From M0108 sp963841065 (GTDB taxonomy: Bacteria > Pseudomonadota > Gammaproteobacteria > Chromatiales > Chromatiaceae): a stretch of DNA of 64,000 nucleotides. The DNA lies in NCBI GenBank assembly GCA_963841065.1, contig CAWJBI010000055.1, forward strand, positions 115,979 through 179,978, written 5' to 3'. Below are positions 22,067-32,670 of this stretch, piece by piece; the stretch's first letter is position 1, and every line of letters begins with the position of its first letter. A program made the translations under genes and the position numbers. The notes below the pieces were generated by a model. It searched no databases. It worked only from the letters and a program-made list of their open reading frames with translations, and was not told the DNA's origin.

Positions 22067-24320
22067 ATGACCGACTATCCCCAAGCCTTCGCCGATGCCC
22101 TGGCCAGCGTCCAACGCCCCGGCGGTTTCCACGTTGCCGGGTCCTTCGACATCCACCCGCCGCGTCTGGAGGTCGAGGGGGTCGGGTCCATCGCCCTGCC
22201 GCTTGCTGCCGGCTCAGGCGGAGGCCCTGGTGGCCGGAGCCGAGCCGGCGCCCTATGGTCGGGGCAGCGACACCCTGGTCGACACCAGCGTCCGTCGCAC
22301 CTGGCAGGTGGATGCCGTCAAGGTGAAGCTGACGGGCCGTAAGTGGGCGGATGACCTGGCGGTTGTGGTCGAGCGGGTGCGGGTGGGTCTGGCGGTAGCG
22401 GGGGCCATCGAGGCCCAGCTCTACAAGCTGCTGGTCTATGACACCGGCAGCTTTTTCGTCCCCCATCGCGATACCGAAAAGGCCCCGGGCATGTTCGCCA
22501 CCCTGGTGGTAGTCCTGCCCTGCGACTACAGCGGCGGCGAGCTGATCATCCGCCACAGGGGTGAGGAGGCGCGGGTCGATCTGCACCGGGACGAGCCCTC
22601 CGAGGCGGCCTTTGCCGCCTTCTATGCCGATTGTCTGCACGAGGTGCTACCCATCGCCTCCGGTTACCGGCTGGCGCTGATTTACAACCTGATCCGTGTC
22701 GACGAGGGCCCGTTGCCACAAGCGCCGGATTATGGCGCCCAGCAAACCCAACTCACTCGCCTGCTGGCTGAGTGGGACCGCTCCGGGTCACTCCCCGACA
22801 AGCTGGTCTATCCCCTGGAACACGCCTACACCGAGGCCGAGATCGGCTTTTCGGCCCTCAAGGGCCAGGATGCGGCGGCGGCCCAGGTGCTGATCCCCGC
22901 CGCGGCCACGGCCAACTGCGATCTCTACCTGGCCCTGCTCAGCGTCAACGAGACCGGCTGGGCCGAATACAGCGGTGGCGGCCACTGGCGCGATCCGGAG
23001 TTTGAGATCGGGGAGGTCACCGACAGCGCCTGGACCCTCCATGACTGGCGCCTGGCGGACGGCAGCCCGTCCGACATGGCCGAACTGCCTTTCACCGAGG
23101 AGGAGCTTTCGCCTGCAGAGGCTCTGGCCGACCTGGATGATGCCGAGGTCGAGTTTTCCGAGGCCACAGGCAACGAGGGGGCCTCATTCGAGCGTTTCTA
23201 CCAGCGCGCCGCCTTCGTCCTCTGGCCCAGCGACCGGCGGGGCGCCGTCCTGGCCGCCGGCGGGCTGGGGGTCAGCATCCCGGCGCTGCGCGACCTGATA
23301 AGGCGTTGGGAAGCGGCTGGGGCCAAGGTAGGAGACGCCGGTTGGCGAGAGGCTCAGCGACTGGCCAGCGCCATCCGCGCCCACTGGCCCCAGGAGTCCT
23401 GGCTCGGCAGGCGTGCCAGTAGCGGGGGGCAGTCAGCAGACCTGATCGATGCCCTGCTGCGGCTGAGCGACGTGGAGGGCGCCGCCGAGTTCACCGCCGA
23501 GCGTGTGGCGGGCGGCGCCTACGGTCCGGAGGACAACCCGGCCCTGGCCGCCCTCTTCTGTCGTCTGCCGCCCGAGCGCGCTGCTGGCCTGCTAGCCCAG
23601 ATCATCACTGCCCATGCCGCCCGGCGGCCGGGGGCCTGCGCCAATCTGCTCGCCCGCTGCGTGGCGGAGGGCGCAATCGCATTGCCCTTTTTACAGGCCC
23701 CCGCCAGGCTGTTGTTGCAGGGTTTGCCCGATGGTCGCCCCGCCAGTCCGATGGCGCCCTACGACTATTCGCAACGACCGGAACCCCTGACGGCCTTGCA
23801 GCTTGCCGAACTGATTACGGTCCTGGGGGTCATCGATGCCACCCTGGCCGATCAGGCGGTGGCGTTCTTCCAGGCCCTGCCAGCCCTGTATGACATGGAT
23901 TTGTTACTGGTGCCGGCGGCCGTGCTGCTCAACGCCACCGGCGGGGAGACTGAATCCGCCGCGGTCAAGGTCTTGCGGGAGGCGGCGCTGGCGCACCTGG
24001 AGGCGCGCATTGCCCTGCCCCTGGAACCGCCGCCGGACTGGATGCGAACCGGGTCCATCGCCTGTCAGTGCGCCCATTGTCGGGCCTTGAGCCGCTTCCT
24101 GGCAGCCGCGGACGAGCCGGTCTGGCAGTTCAAGGCCAATGAGGTTGACCGCCAGCATGTCGCCCATTCCATCCAGCGCGCCCAGTGCGACCTGGACCTG
24201 GCGACCGACAAGCGCGGCCGGCCCTACACCCTCGTCTGCACCAAAAACCAGGCCAGCTTTCAGCGCCGGGTCCGCCAACGCGAGCAGGACCTCGGCCAGC
24301 GCGAGCAACTGGCACGCTGA
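22067..24320 (+). CDS. 2OG-Fe(II) oxygenase domain protein, frameshifted near the start
   Basis: About 750 residues. The N-terminus reads MTDYPQAFADALASVQRPGGF from ATG 22067. The frame changes near 22200-22215 and then stays open to 24320. Residues about 100-210 form a prolyl-4-hydroxylase-like dioxygenase fold with iron ligands HRD (FFVPHRDTEK) and a distal His in CLHEVLPIASGYRLALIYN, so the site looks complete. The remaining 500 residues are mainly helical with a late Cys pair (CQCAHC) and a basic tail. The substrate, probably a protein or nucleic acid, is unknown. The single frameshift is probably sequence error. Confidence 0.75.
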
Positions 24321-24347
24321 AGGTAGCCCAGGCGCCAAGCAGAGGGA

Positions 24348-24447
24348 GGGTCGGGTGGCGCCTGGCGGGGGTGTCGACCGCAGGGATGCGGTCGTCAAGC
24401 CTCCAGGGACGGATTCACGGCGTCCCCCGCCAGGCGCCACCCGACCC
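24348..24447. repeat. 100-bp structured palindromic repeat
   Basis: The two ends (24348-24371 and 24424-24447) are perfect 24-base inverted repeats of each other. Inside, CGACCGCA and TGCGGTCG form an 8-bp hairpin around a GGGA loop, followed by an unpaired arm. Folded, this gives a long stem with an internal hairpin. It lies between the oxygenase gene and the amidotransferase gene. It looks like a dispersed intergenic repeat rather than a terminator because no T-run follows. Its function is unknown. Confidence 0.75.
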
Positions 24448-24502
24448 GAACAAGCCAACAATTGCCCAATGAGGCGTTGTTTTGACCGGGAGGCGGTGAT
24501 CC

Positions 24503-26303
24503 ATGTGCGGCATTTGCGGTGAATTGCGCTTCGACGGCGCCCCGGCGGACCTGGGGGCGGTCAATCGCATGATGGACCAGATCCGGCGCCGCGGGCCGGA
24601 TCATGGCGGGAGCTGGAGCGACGGCGGCCTGGGCTTCGGCCATCGCCGCCTGGCCATCATCGACCTCTCCATCCGTTCCAATCAGCCCATGGTGGACCCG
24701 GAACTGGGCCTGGCCCTGGTGTTCAACGGGGCCATCTACAACTACCGCGAGTTGCGCCAGGAACTGGCGGCCCTGGGCTACCGCTTCTTTTCGGACGGCG
24801 ACACCGAGGTCATCCTCAAGGCCTGGCACGCCTGGGGCGAGGATTGCGTCGAGCGCCTGCACGGCATGTTTGCCTTCGCCCTCTGGGACCTGGGGCGGCG
24901 TGTCCTCTTTCTCGCCCGCGACCGCTTTGGCGTCAAGCCCCTCTACTGGACCCGCGACGCCCGTCGGTTCCGGTTTGCCTCCAGCAGCCAGGCCCTGCTG
25001 GCGGCGGGTGGGGTGGACACCGCCATCGACCCCATCGCCCTGCATCACCTCTTCACCCTCCACGCCGTGGTGCCGGCGCCACGCACCATCCTGACCGGCA
25101 TCCGCAAGCTGGCCCCGGCCCACTGGCTGCGCCTCGACGCCGACGGCACCACCACCGAGCGCTCTTACTGGAGCCTGGCCGGCATCCGCCCGGACCCCGT
25201 CCCCAGCGCTGGCGACTGGGTGGCGGCCATTGGCGCCGCCCTGCGCCAGGCCGTGCGCCGCCGCGAGGAGGTGGCCGACGTGCCGGTGGGGGTGCTGCTC
25301 TCCGGCGGCCTGGATTCGAGCCTGCTGGTGGCCCTGCTGGCGGAGCTGGGGACGGCGGAGATTCGCACCTTCTCGGTGGGTTTCGAGGACACCCCGGAGG
25401 AGGCCGGCAGCGAGTTCGAGTACTCGGACCCGGTGGTGGCGCGCTACGCCACCCGGCACCACAAGTTCCACGTCCCCAACGCCGAGGTCCTGCGCCGCCT
25501 GCCGGAGGCGGTGGACGCCATGACCGAGCCCATGTTCGGCCAGGACGCCGTGGCCTTCTATCTGCTGGGTGAGCAGGTGTCACGGGAGATCAAGGTCGTC
25601 CAGTCCGGCCAGGGGGCGGACGAGGTCTTCGGTGGCTATTTCTGGTATCCGCGCCTGGCCGGCGGCGGATCGGGGCGCCTGGCTGGAGACCTTCCGCCGG
25701 CACTACTTCGACCGGGATCACGCCGAGTTCCTGCGTCTGGCGGCCCCGGCCTTCGCCGGACCGGACCACACCGGCCTCCTCGTCGCCGATCTCCTGGACC
25801 AGACGGGTGCCGAGGAGCTGGTGGACGCCGTCCTGCGCCTGGATGTGACCACCCTCATCGTCGATGACCCCGTCAAGCGCGTGGACAACATGACCATGGC
25901 CTGGGGCCTGGAGGCGCGGGTACCCTTCCTCGATCACGAGCTGGTCGAGCTGGCGACCCGCTGCCCCGCCGAGATCAGGCTGCGCGAGGGCGGCAAGTAC
26001 CCCCTCAAGGCCCTGGCCCGGGGCCTGCTGCCGGATGCCATCATCGACCGGCCCAAGGGCTACTTCCCCATGCCGGCCCTCAAGTTCGTGCGCGGCGACT
26101 TTCTCGCCATGATGCGGGACCTGGTCAACTCCCGCGCCTGCCGCGAGCGGGGTATCTACCAAAGGGCCTATGTGGACCAGCTCCTCGCCGCCCCGGATTT
26201 GCATCACACTCGTATCCGCGGCAATAAGTTATGGCATCTGGCCTTGCTGGAACTCTGGCTCCAGCGCCATCTGGATGGGTATCGGGAGGGGAATCCTGAG
26301 TGA
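24503..26303 (+). CDS. Asparagine synthase-family amidotransferase (N-acetylglutaminylglutamine type), frameshifted
   Basis: About 600 residues. The N-terminal class II glutamine amidotransferase domain starts MCGICGE with the nucleophile Cys2. The C-terminal synthetase domain has the ATP loop LSGGLDSSLL. Homology shifts frame once near 25665 and continues through VDNMTMAWGLEARVPFLDHELVEL and RPKGYFPMPALK. The overall pattern (VVPAPRTIL, SGQGADEVF, KVVQ, C-terminal KLWHLALLELWLQRH) best fits the amidotransferase that makes the osmolyte N-acetylglutaminylglutamine amide, rather than AsnB. That enzyme is normally encoded beside a GNAT/ATP-grasp synthetase (ngg), which is absent here. The frameshift is probably sequence error. 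Confidence 0.75.
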
Positions 26304-26307
26304 ACAA

Positions 26308-27123
26308 TCAGGGGGCCTGGATTGGCTCCAGCCTATGTCCAACCCCCCGATGCTGGGCGATGCGCTCCTGGATGCGCCGTGCGGCCTCCAGGATAAGCTC
26401 GACCCACTCATCGCGTCGCCGTTCCCTGGGGGCGGAGATGGACAGCCCCGCCAGGGGCTCGCCCGCCGGGTCGCGTAGCAGGACGCCGATGCAGCCCACG
26501 CCGATCTCGGCCTCTTCGTTGTCGAGGGCGTAACCGGCCGCCAGGTCTTGACTGGCCTGGCGCCAGAGGTCCTCGAAGCGGGTCAGGGTGTGCTCGGTGT
26601 AGGCCGGTAGCCCCGTGCGGGCGGCGTAGTCCTGGACCGCCGCCTGGCCGGCGCTGCCCAACATCAGCTTGCCCACCGCCGTCACATGCAGGGGCGCCCG
26701 GCTGCCGATCAGCTGCTCGACGCGCATCATGCGCTGGGGGGTGGCCCTCTCGATATAGACGACTTCATCCCCCTCGCGCTCGGTCAGATTGACGGTTTCC
26801 TCGACCTGGTCCCGCAGCCAGGCCATGACGGGCCGCGCCAGGGCGCGGAGATCCTCGCCGCCCTGGCGGCAGGCGGCCCAGCCGGCGAGCTGGCCGCCAA
26901 AGCCGTAGTGACCTGACTCGTTGCGCTCGATGAGGCCATTCTCCGTCGCCGCCGCCAGGATGCGGAAGGCGGTGGAGGGGTGCAGGCCCGTCTCGGCGGA
27001 GAGCACCTTGAGACTGGCGCTGCCGCCATTGCTGGCAAGGGCATTCAGGAGGGCGGCCAGGCGGTCGATGACCTGAATGCGGTGGCTGGGGGTGCTGGGC
27101 TGGCTCGTGGTTGGGCTATTCAT
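26308..27123 (-). CDS. IclR-family transcriptional regulator
   Basis: 271 residues: an N-terminal winged helix-turn-helix (about 18-75, LKVLSAETGLHPSTAFRILAAATENGLI) and the C-terminal IclR effector domain (about 90-255, LREQ-like core, HVTAVGKLMLG, AVDNEE-like ALDNEEAEIGVGCIG). IclR proteins often control carbon-acid pathways and bind small organic acids. It is divergent from the TPP-enzyme/kinase/glycolate oxidase genes, with an inverted-repeat operator overlapping its own start codon, so it probably controls both itself and that operon. An effector such as glyoxylate is a guess. Confidence 0.88.
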   Translation of the reverse strand: MNSPTTSQPSTPSHRIQVIDRLAALLNALASNGGSASLKVLSAETGLHPSTAFRILAAATENGLIERNESGHYGFGGQLAGWAACRQGGEDLRALARPVMAWLRDQVEETVNLTEREGDEVVYIERATPQRMMRVEQLIGSRAPLHVTAVGKLMLGSAGQAAVQDYAARTGLPAYTEHTLTRFEDLWRQASQDLAAGYALDNEEAEIGVGCIGVLLRDPAGEPLAGLSISAPRERRRDEWVELILEAARRIQERIAQHRGVGHRLEPIQAP

Positions 27124-27157
27124 TTCACATTATGAAAACGATTACGTATTGTGAAAT
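27122..27157. promoter_or_regulatory. Candidate IclR operator
   Basis: TTTCA-N5-TGAAA (27123-27137) is a perfect palindrome of the kind bound by IclR-family proteins. A wider perfect 8-bp repeat, ATTTCACA (27122-27129) with TGTGAAAT (27150-27157), adds a second half-site. The element sits between the divergent IclR gene and the TPP-enzyme gene and touches the IclR start codon, which fits autoregulation. The AT-rich sequence contrasts with its surroundings. Confidence 0.55.
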
Positions 27158-27214
27158 CATAGCGCCCAGTGTAAGGTTAGATCAAGCCCATTCGTCACCC
27201 CGAGGAGTCCCCCC

Positions 27215-29579
27215 ATGAAGGCTACCGCCACCGAGACCACCCCAGACCAGACCGCCCCAGACTTCTGCGCGGGCATGCAGCACTTTGGCGAGCCCTGGCC
27301 GGGCTTTGACACTCATGCCGCCGCGCCGGCGGTGGGGGCGGACAGCGGTCGCATCGCCCAGGTGGACGCGGACGCCGCCTATCAGACCCTCCTGATGGCC
27401 GATGCCCTGCGCTATGTCACCCTGCAGGTGTGCGGCTCCAAGGGCTCCGGCCACCCCGGTGGCTTCGCCTCCAGCGCCGAGGCCTATGCCGCCCTGGTGA
27501 TGCTGGGCCACACCAATATCGTCACCGAGGTCGGGCCACCACGCCCCGGGTTTCTACAGCGCCATGTTCCTCGACACCTCCCTGGAGGAGATGGGCATCC
27601 GCACCATGACGGACATGATGGCGCGCTTCCGCGAAAAGCATGGCCTGCTGGGCCATCTCTCCGGCGCCATCCCGGGCCTCCTGGCCCCCGCCGGCCCCCT
27701 GGGCCAGGGCCAGCACTTCGCCATGGCCGGCGCCCTGCTGCATCCGGACAAGCTCTTTCCCGGTCACCATCGGCGACGGCGGCATGGGCGAGCCCTATGT
27801 GCTCAATGCCATGATGCACTTCCACACCGCCTACCCCCAGGTGACCAACTTCCTGCCGACGCTGATCTGGAACGGCTACAGCCAGGAGCACCACTCCATG
27901 GTCTCCCGCCTGACCAACGAGGAGATGATCGCCTACTGGCAGGGCCATGGCTTCGAGGAGGTGGTGCTGGTGGACGCCAAGGACTTCGACGACAGCGGCC
28001 AGGAGACCGCCTATGTCGATTCCAGCCGTTTCTCGCAGGGCCAGCGCCTGGCCTTCGCCCAAGCGGTGCTGGCGGGTGTCGAGCGGGCCGCGGCCAGCGC
28101 CTTCTCCGGTAAGCTGACCGCCTTCATTCTCAAGCAGTTAAAGGGTACCGGCGTGCACACCCTGGGCGCCAAGTCGCACAACCTCTACCCGGCCGACACC
28201 CTGGACGCCCCCCATATCATCGAGGGCCTGCAACGGCGCGCCCTGCCGCCCGCCGCCTGGGCCCTGGTGCGCGAGAACTTCGTGCGCGCCGGTGGCGGCC
28301 CCGCCGTCAAGACGGCGGTGACGGAGTTCGTGCTGGACCTGGCCCCCCTGGCTGCCTTCCCCTGCCAGGAATTCACCCCGGGCGACAAGGCCGTGCCCGC
28401 CACCGCCTTGGGCGCCCTGGCGGCCTGGGTGGGCCAGCGGGACCCGCGCTTCGTGGTGACCAACGCCGACGGCAACGAGGCCTCGGCGATGAAGAACATC
28501 AACGACGCCCTCAAGATCCGCCACCCGACCCCGGACCCCCTCTACAACCAGGAGCCCGACCGGCCAGGTGTACGAGCCCCTCAACGAGGACGCCTGCGCC
28601 GGCCTCGCCGCCGGCCTGGCCCTGTTCGGCTCGCGCTCCCTCTGGCTGTCCTACGAGAGCTTTGCCATCAACGGCTGGCCCATCGTCCAGACCGTGACCC
28701 AGGCCATGGCCGAACTGCGCCGCAAGACGCCGTCCTTCGTCTGCATGTTCACCGCCGGCGCCCTGGAGCAGGGCCGCAACGGCTGGACCCACCAGCGCCC
28801 GGAGATCGAAAACTACTTCGCCGCCCAGATGCGCAACGGCAACCTCTATCCGCTGTTTCCGCGCGGACGCCAACAGCATCCAGGCCGCCTACGAGTACGC
28901 CACCAATAGCTTCAACAAGGGCATGGTGATCATCGCCTCCAAGTCGCCCCTGCCGGTGTACACTGAGCCTGGCCCAGGCCCACGAGGCCGTGGCCAAGGG
29001 CGCGGCGACCCTCTACGAGACCAAGGCCGGCAAGTCCGACAAGAAGGGCGGCAAGGGCAAGAAGGGCAAAACGGCCCAAGGGTACCGTGGTCTTCGCCGT
29101 CACCGGCGACATGGTCTTTCTGCCGGTGTTCGAGGCCAAGGATCAGCTCGAGGCCGCCGGCTGGGCCGTGCGCATCGTCGCCGTGGTCAACCCGCGCCGC
29201 CTCTATCGCCCCACGGATGTCGCCTGGGAGACGGTGCTCCGAGCCGGATAACGCCTTCATGGACGACGACCACTTCAACGCCCTGTTCGACGGCGACGTC
29301 CTGCTGGCCGTGAGCGGCGGCCCCTCCGCCGCCCTGGAGCCGGTGCTGCTGCGCACCCGTGCCGCCCAGCGCGACACCTTCGCCTGGAAGCGCGGCGAGA
29401 CCACCGCCAGCCCGGCGGAGATCATGGACTTCAACGGCATCACCGCCGAGCGGATGAGGCCCGACGGGTCAAGGCCTTCGGGCGGGTTGAGGGTCGCGCG
29501 ACCATGGCCGACACCAAGATCATCGTCCTCGACGACGACCCCACGGGTTCCCAGACGGTCCACGGCTGCCTGCTCCTGA
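27215..29579 (+). CDS. Phosphoketolase/transketolase-like TPP enzyme, multiply frameshifted
   Basis: About 760 residues followed across at least seven one-base shifts (near 27530, 27762, 28560, 28855, 28965, 29075 and 29240). The N-terminus has SKGSGHPGG as in transketolase, then GHLSGAIPGL and the TPP motif IGDGGMGEP ending at WNGY, close to the phosphoketolase pattern. The C-terminal part (DDDHFNALFDGD, RGETTASPAEIMDFN) also resembles phosphoketolase ends. It transfers or cleaves a two-carbon ketol unit using thiamine diphosphate; donor and acceptor are unknown. Start ATG 27215 follows AGGAG. The true stop is uncertain because of indels; it abuts or overlaps the kinase gene. It is the first gene of an operon with a DUF1537 kinase and GlcDEF. 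Confidence 0.7.
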
Positions 29580-30847
29580 CCCGTTGGGATGTCGAGACCC
29601 TGCGCCAGGGCCTGGCCGACGCCTCGCCGCTCCTCTTCGTCCTGACCAACAGCCGCGGCATGGGCGCGGAGCAGGCCGCGGCGGTCACCCGCGAGGTCTG
29701 CCATAACCTGAAACTGGCCCTGGCCGCCGACGCCCTGGCCAGGGAGGGCGAGGGCCGGGCGCTGCATCCCCTCTTCGTCAGCCGTTCCGACTCCACCCTG
29801 CGCGGCCACTACCCGGTGGAGACCGACGTCATGGCGGAGGAGTTGGGGCCCTTCGACGCCCACTTCCTCACCCCGGCCTTCTTCGAGGGCGGGCGCATCA
29901 CCCGCGATTCCGTCCATTATCTGATGGTCAATGGCCAGCCCGTGCCGACCGCGGAGACCGAATTCGCCCGGGATTCCGTCTTCGGCTACAGCACCAGCTA
30001 TCTGCCGGATTACGTTGCCGAAAAGACCCAGGGCCGCATCCCCGCCCGCCAGGTCGAGCGCTTCCTCCTGGCCGAGGTCCGGGCCGGGGTCCAGGAGCGT
30101 CTCCTGGCCCTGCACGGCAACGCCTGCGGCGTGGTGGACGCCGAGACCCAGGCCGACCTGGATCGCTTCGCCGCCGATGTGCTGGCCAGCGTTGCCGCCG
30201 GCAAGCGCTTCCTCTTCCGCAGCGCCGCCAGCCTGCTCACGGCCCTGGCCCGTCTGCCCGCCCAGCCGGTGGCGCCGGACGCCATGCGGGCCTATGTGCG
30301 CGGTGGCCGGCCGGGTGCCGTCATCGTCGGCTCCCACGTCAAGAAGACCACCGACCAGTTGGCGTGCCTCCTCCAGCAAGCCGGGGTGGGGGCGGTGGAG
30401 ATCGATGTCGATCGCATCCCCACCGAGGGCGCGGCCCTTCTGACCGCGACCCTCGCCCGGGCCGCGGAGCTGCATGACCAGGGCCTGACGGCGGTGATCT
30501 TCACCAGCCGGGTCGAGCGTACCTTCGCCGATCAGGCCACGCGTCTGGCCTTTGGCGACCAGGTCTCCGCCTTCCTCATGGAGGTCGTGCGCGGCCTGCC
30601 CCGCGACCTGGGTTTTCTGATCAGCAAGGGGGGCATCACCTCCAACGATGTCCTCTCCAGCGGCCTGGCCCTGGGCGCCTCCCGGGTCCTGGGCCAGATC
30701 CTGCCCGGCTGCTCCGTGGTGCGCTGCCCGGCGGATCACCCCCGTTACCCGGACCTGCCGGTGGTCATCTTCCCGGGCAATGTCGGGGATGAGGAGGCCT
30801 TGGCCACCGTTTATGGCCGTCTCGCCGGTGCTCGACCCGGCCATTAG
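29504..30847 (+). CDS. DUF1537 four-carbon acid sugar kinase (OtnK-like)
   Basis: 447 residues with the two domains of this kinase family: an N-terminal substrate domain beginning LDDDPTGSQTVHG and a C-terminal nucleotide domain containing KGGITSNDVLSSGLALGA and a final FPGNVGDEEAL. The family phosphorylates four-carbon sugar acids such as D-threonate, D-erythronate or 3-oxo-tetronate. It sits between the TPP enzyme and glcD with short spacing, so one transcript is likely. The substrate here is not shown by sequence; context makes 3-oxo-tetronate an attractive possibility. Confidence 0.85.
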   Translation: MADTKIIVLDDDPTGSQTVHGCLLLTRWDVETLRQGLADASPLLFVLTNSRGMGAEQAAAVTREVCHNLKLALAADALAREGEGRALHPLFVSRSDSTLRGHYPVETDVMAEELGPFDAHFLTPAFFEGGRITRDSVHYLMVNGQPVPTAETEFARDSVFGYSTSYLPDYVAEKTQGRIPARQVERFLLAEVRAGVQERLLALHGNACGVVDAETQADLDRFAADVLASVAAGKRFLFRSAASLLTALARLPAQPVAPDAMRAYVRGGRPGAVIVGSHVKKTTDQLACLLQQAGVGAVEIDVDRIPTEGAALLTATLARAAELHDQGLTAVIFTSRVERTFADQATRLAFGDQVSAFLMEVVRGLPRDLGFLISKGGITSNDVLSSGLALGASRVLGQILPGCSVVRCPADHPRYPDLPVVIFPGNVGDEEALATVYGRLAGARPGH

Positions 30848-30953
30848 GTGGTATTGAGTCACCCGGAGTCCCGGCCATGAGCCATCCGAGCTGGACATCG
30901 CATCAACCCATCCGCCTCGTCGGACCGAGGCAAGACCTGCCCAGGGGTAGCGC

Positions 30954-32456
30954 ATGGCGACCATGAATCCAAGCCTTCAAGCCCAGCCCGAGCTACCGTC
31001 CGCCCTCCAAGCGGAACTGGTGGCCGGCCTGCTGGCGATACTGCCGGAGACCTTCGTGCTGTACGCGGCGGAGGATCTGCGCCCTTACGAGTGCGACGGC
31101 CTCTCCGCCTACCGCCAATTGCCCCTGGCGGTGGCCTTGCCCGGCCAGGTCGAGGAGGTCCAGGCCATCCTGCGCCTCTGCCATCGGCTGGGGGTGCCAG
31201 TGGTGGCCCGGGGCGCGGGTACGGGCCTGTCCGGCGGGGCCTTGCCCCATGGCGATGGCCTGCTGCTGTCCCTGGCGCGGCTCAAGTCCATCCTCCACAT
31301 CGACCCCCTGGCCCGCACGGCCCGGGTGCAGCCGGGGGTGCGCAACCTGGCCATCTCCGAGGCGGCGCGCCCCCATGGCCTCTACTATGCCCCGGACCCC
31401 TCGTCCCAGATCGCCTGCACCATCGGCGGCAATGTGGCGGAAAACGCCGGCGGCGTGCATTGCCTGAAATACGGCCTCACGGTCCATAACCTCCTGGAAC
31501 TGGAGGTCATCACCATGGAGGGCGAGCGCCTGACCCTGGGCGCCGCTGCCCTGGATGCCCCCGGCTATGACCTGCTCGCCCTCATGACCGGCTCCGAGGG
31601 CCTGTTGGGCGTGGTGGTCGAGATCACCGTTCGCCTCCTGCCCCTGCCGGAGCGGGCCCAGGTGCTGCTCGCCGCCTATGACGACATCGGCCAGGCCGGC
31701 GCGGCGGTGGGGGCCATCATCGCCGCCGGCATCATCCCCGCTGGCCTGGAGATGATGGACAACCCCGCCATCCGCGCCGCCGAGGCCTTTGTCCACGCCG
31801 GCTATCCGGTCGAGGCCGCGGCCATCCTGCTGTGCGAGCTGGACGGCGCCAACGAGGAGGTGTCGCAGCAGATCCTGCGGGTGCGCCAGATCCTCCTGGA
31901 GAGCGGCGCCGTCGAGGTGCGCACCGCCCGGGACGAGGCCGAGCGGCTCCTCTTCTGGAAGGGGCGCAAGGCGGCCTTTCCCGCCGTCGGTCGCCTGTCG
32001 CCGGATTATTACTGCATGGACGGGACCATACCGCGCCGCCGCCTGTCCGAGGTGCTGGGGCGCATCGCCGACATGTCCGCCGCCTATGGCCTGCCGGTGG
32101 CCAATGTCTTCCATGCCGGGGATGGCAATCTCCACCCCCTCATCCTCTACGATGCCAATGTGCCCGGGGAGCTGGAGCGGACGGAGGAGCTGGGCGGCAA
32201 GATCCTGGAGCTGTGCGTCGAGGTGGGCGGCACCATCACGGGCGAGCATGGCGTCGGCAAGGAAAAGATCGACCAGATGTGCGTCCAGTTCCAGCCCCAG
32301 GAGCTGGCCCAGTTCCATGCCGTCAAGGCCGCCTTCGACCCCGCTGGCCTGCTGAACCCCGCCAAGGCCGTGCCCACCCTGCATCGCTGCGCCGAGTTCG
32401 GCGCCATGCACGTCCATGGCGGACATCTCAAATTCCCCGAGCTGCCACGGTTCTGA
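30954..32456 (+). CDS. glcD: Glycolate oxidase subunit GlcD
   Basis: 500-residue FAD-linked subunit. The N-terminal FAD_binding_4 domain (about 50-230) has VVARGAGTGLSGGA and IACTIGGNVAENAGG. The C-terminal FAD-oxidase domain ends with VGGTITGEHGVGKEK and DPAGLLNPAKAVP. With GlcE and GlcF it oxidises glycolate (and D-lactate) to glyoxylate at the membrane, passing electrons to quinone. Start ATG 30954, with an alternative ATG nine bases later. It is the third gene of the IclR-flanked operon; in an autotroph its natural substrate would be glycolate from the Rubisco oxygenase reaction. Confidence 0.92.
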   Translation: MATMNPSLQAQPELPSALQAELVAGLLAILPETFVLYAAEDLRPYECDGLSAYRQLPLAVALPGQVEEVQAILRLCHRLGVPVVARGAGTGLSGGALPHGDGLLLSLARLKSILHIDPLARTARVQPGVRNLAISEAARPHGLYYAPDPSSQIACTIGGNVAENAGGVHCLKYGLTVHNLLELEVITMEGERLTLGAAALDAPGYDLLALMTGSEGLLGVVVEITVRLLPLPERAQVLLAAYDDIGQAGAAVGAIIAAGIIPAGLEMMDNPAIRAAEAFVHAGYPVEAAAILLCELDGANEEVSQQILRVRQILLESGAVEVRTARDEAERLLFWKGRKAAFPAVGRLSPDYYCMDGTIPRRRLSEVLGRIADMSAAYGLPVANVFHAGDGNLHPLILYDANVPGELERTEELGGKILELCVEVGGTITGEHGVGKEKIDQMCVQFQPQELAQFHAVKAAFDPAGLLNPAKAVPTLHRCAEFGAMHVHGGHLKFPELPRF

Positions 32457-32670
32457 GCGACGAGGGATGAGCGGTGCGCGGTCGAATGGTTTTCACCGGC
32501 TTGCGGCGGGGCGGGGCCCCCTGACCGCCGCCGGAAGCGGGTTAAGCGGTGGCACGGATTTTCAAGTTCGGTCCCGGGGGACCTTGGTACAGGCGAGGGT
32601 GAGTGATGAGAGATAGCGCCAATGCAGGCCATTGCTTCCAGGGTGCCAGCAACCTGGGGGGGAGCGAGCG

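Noticed and set aside
28889..30964. 691-residue minus-strand open frame
   Set aside because: It is antisense to the kinase and TPP-enzyme genes and shows no domain-like sequence.
32457..32670. Possible small gene between glcD and glcE
   Set aside because: Open frames there are short, lack ribosome-binding sites and match nothing; the gap is best read as noncoding.
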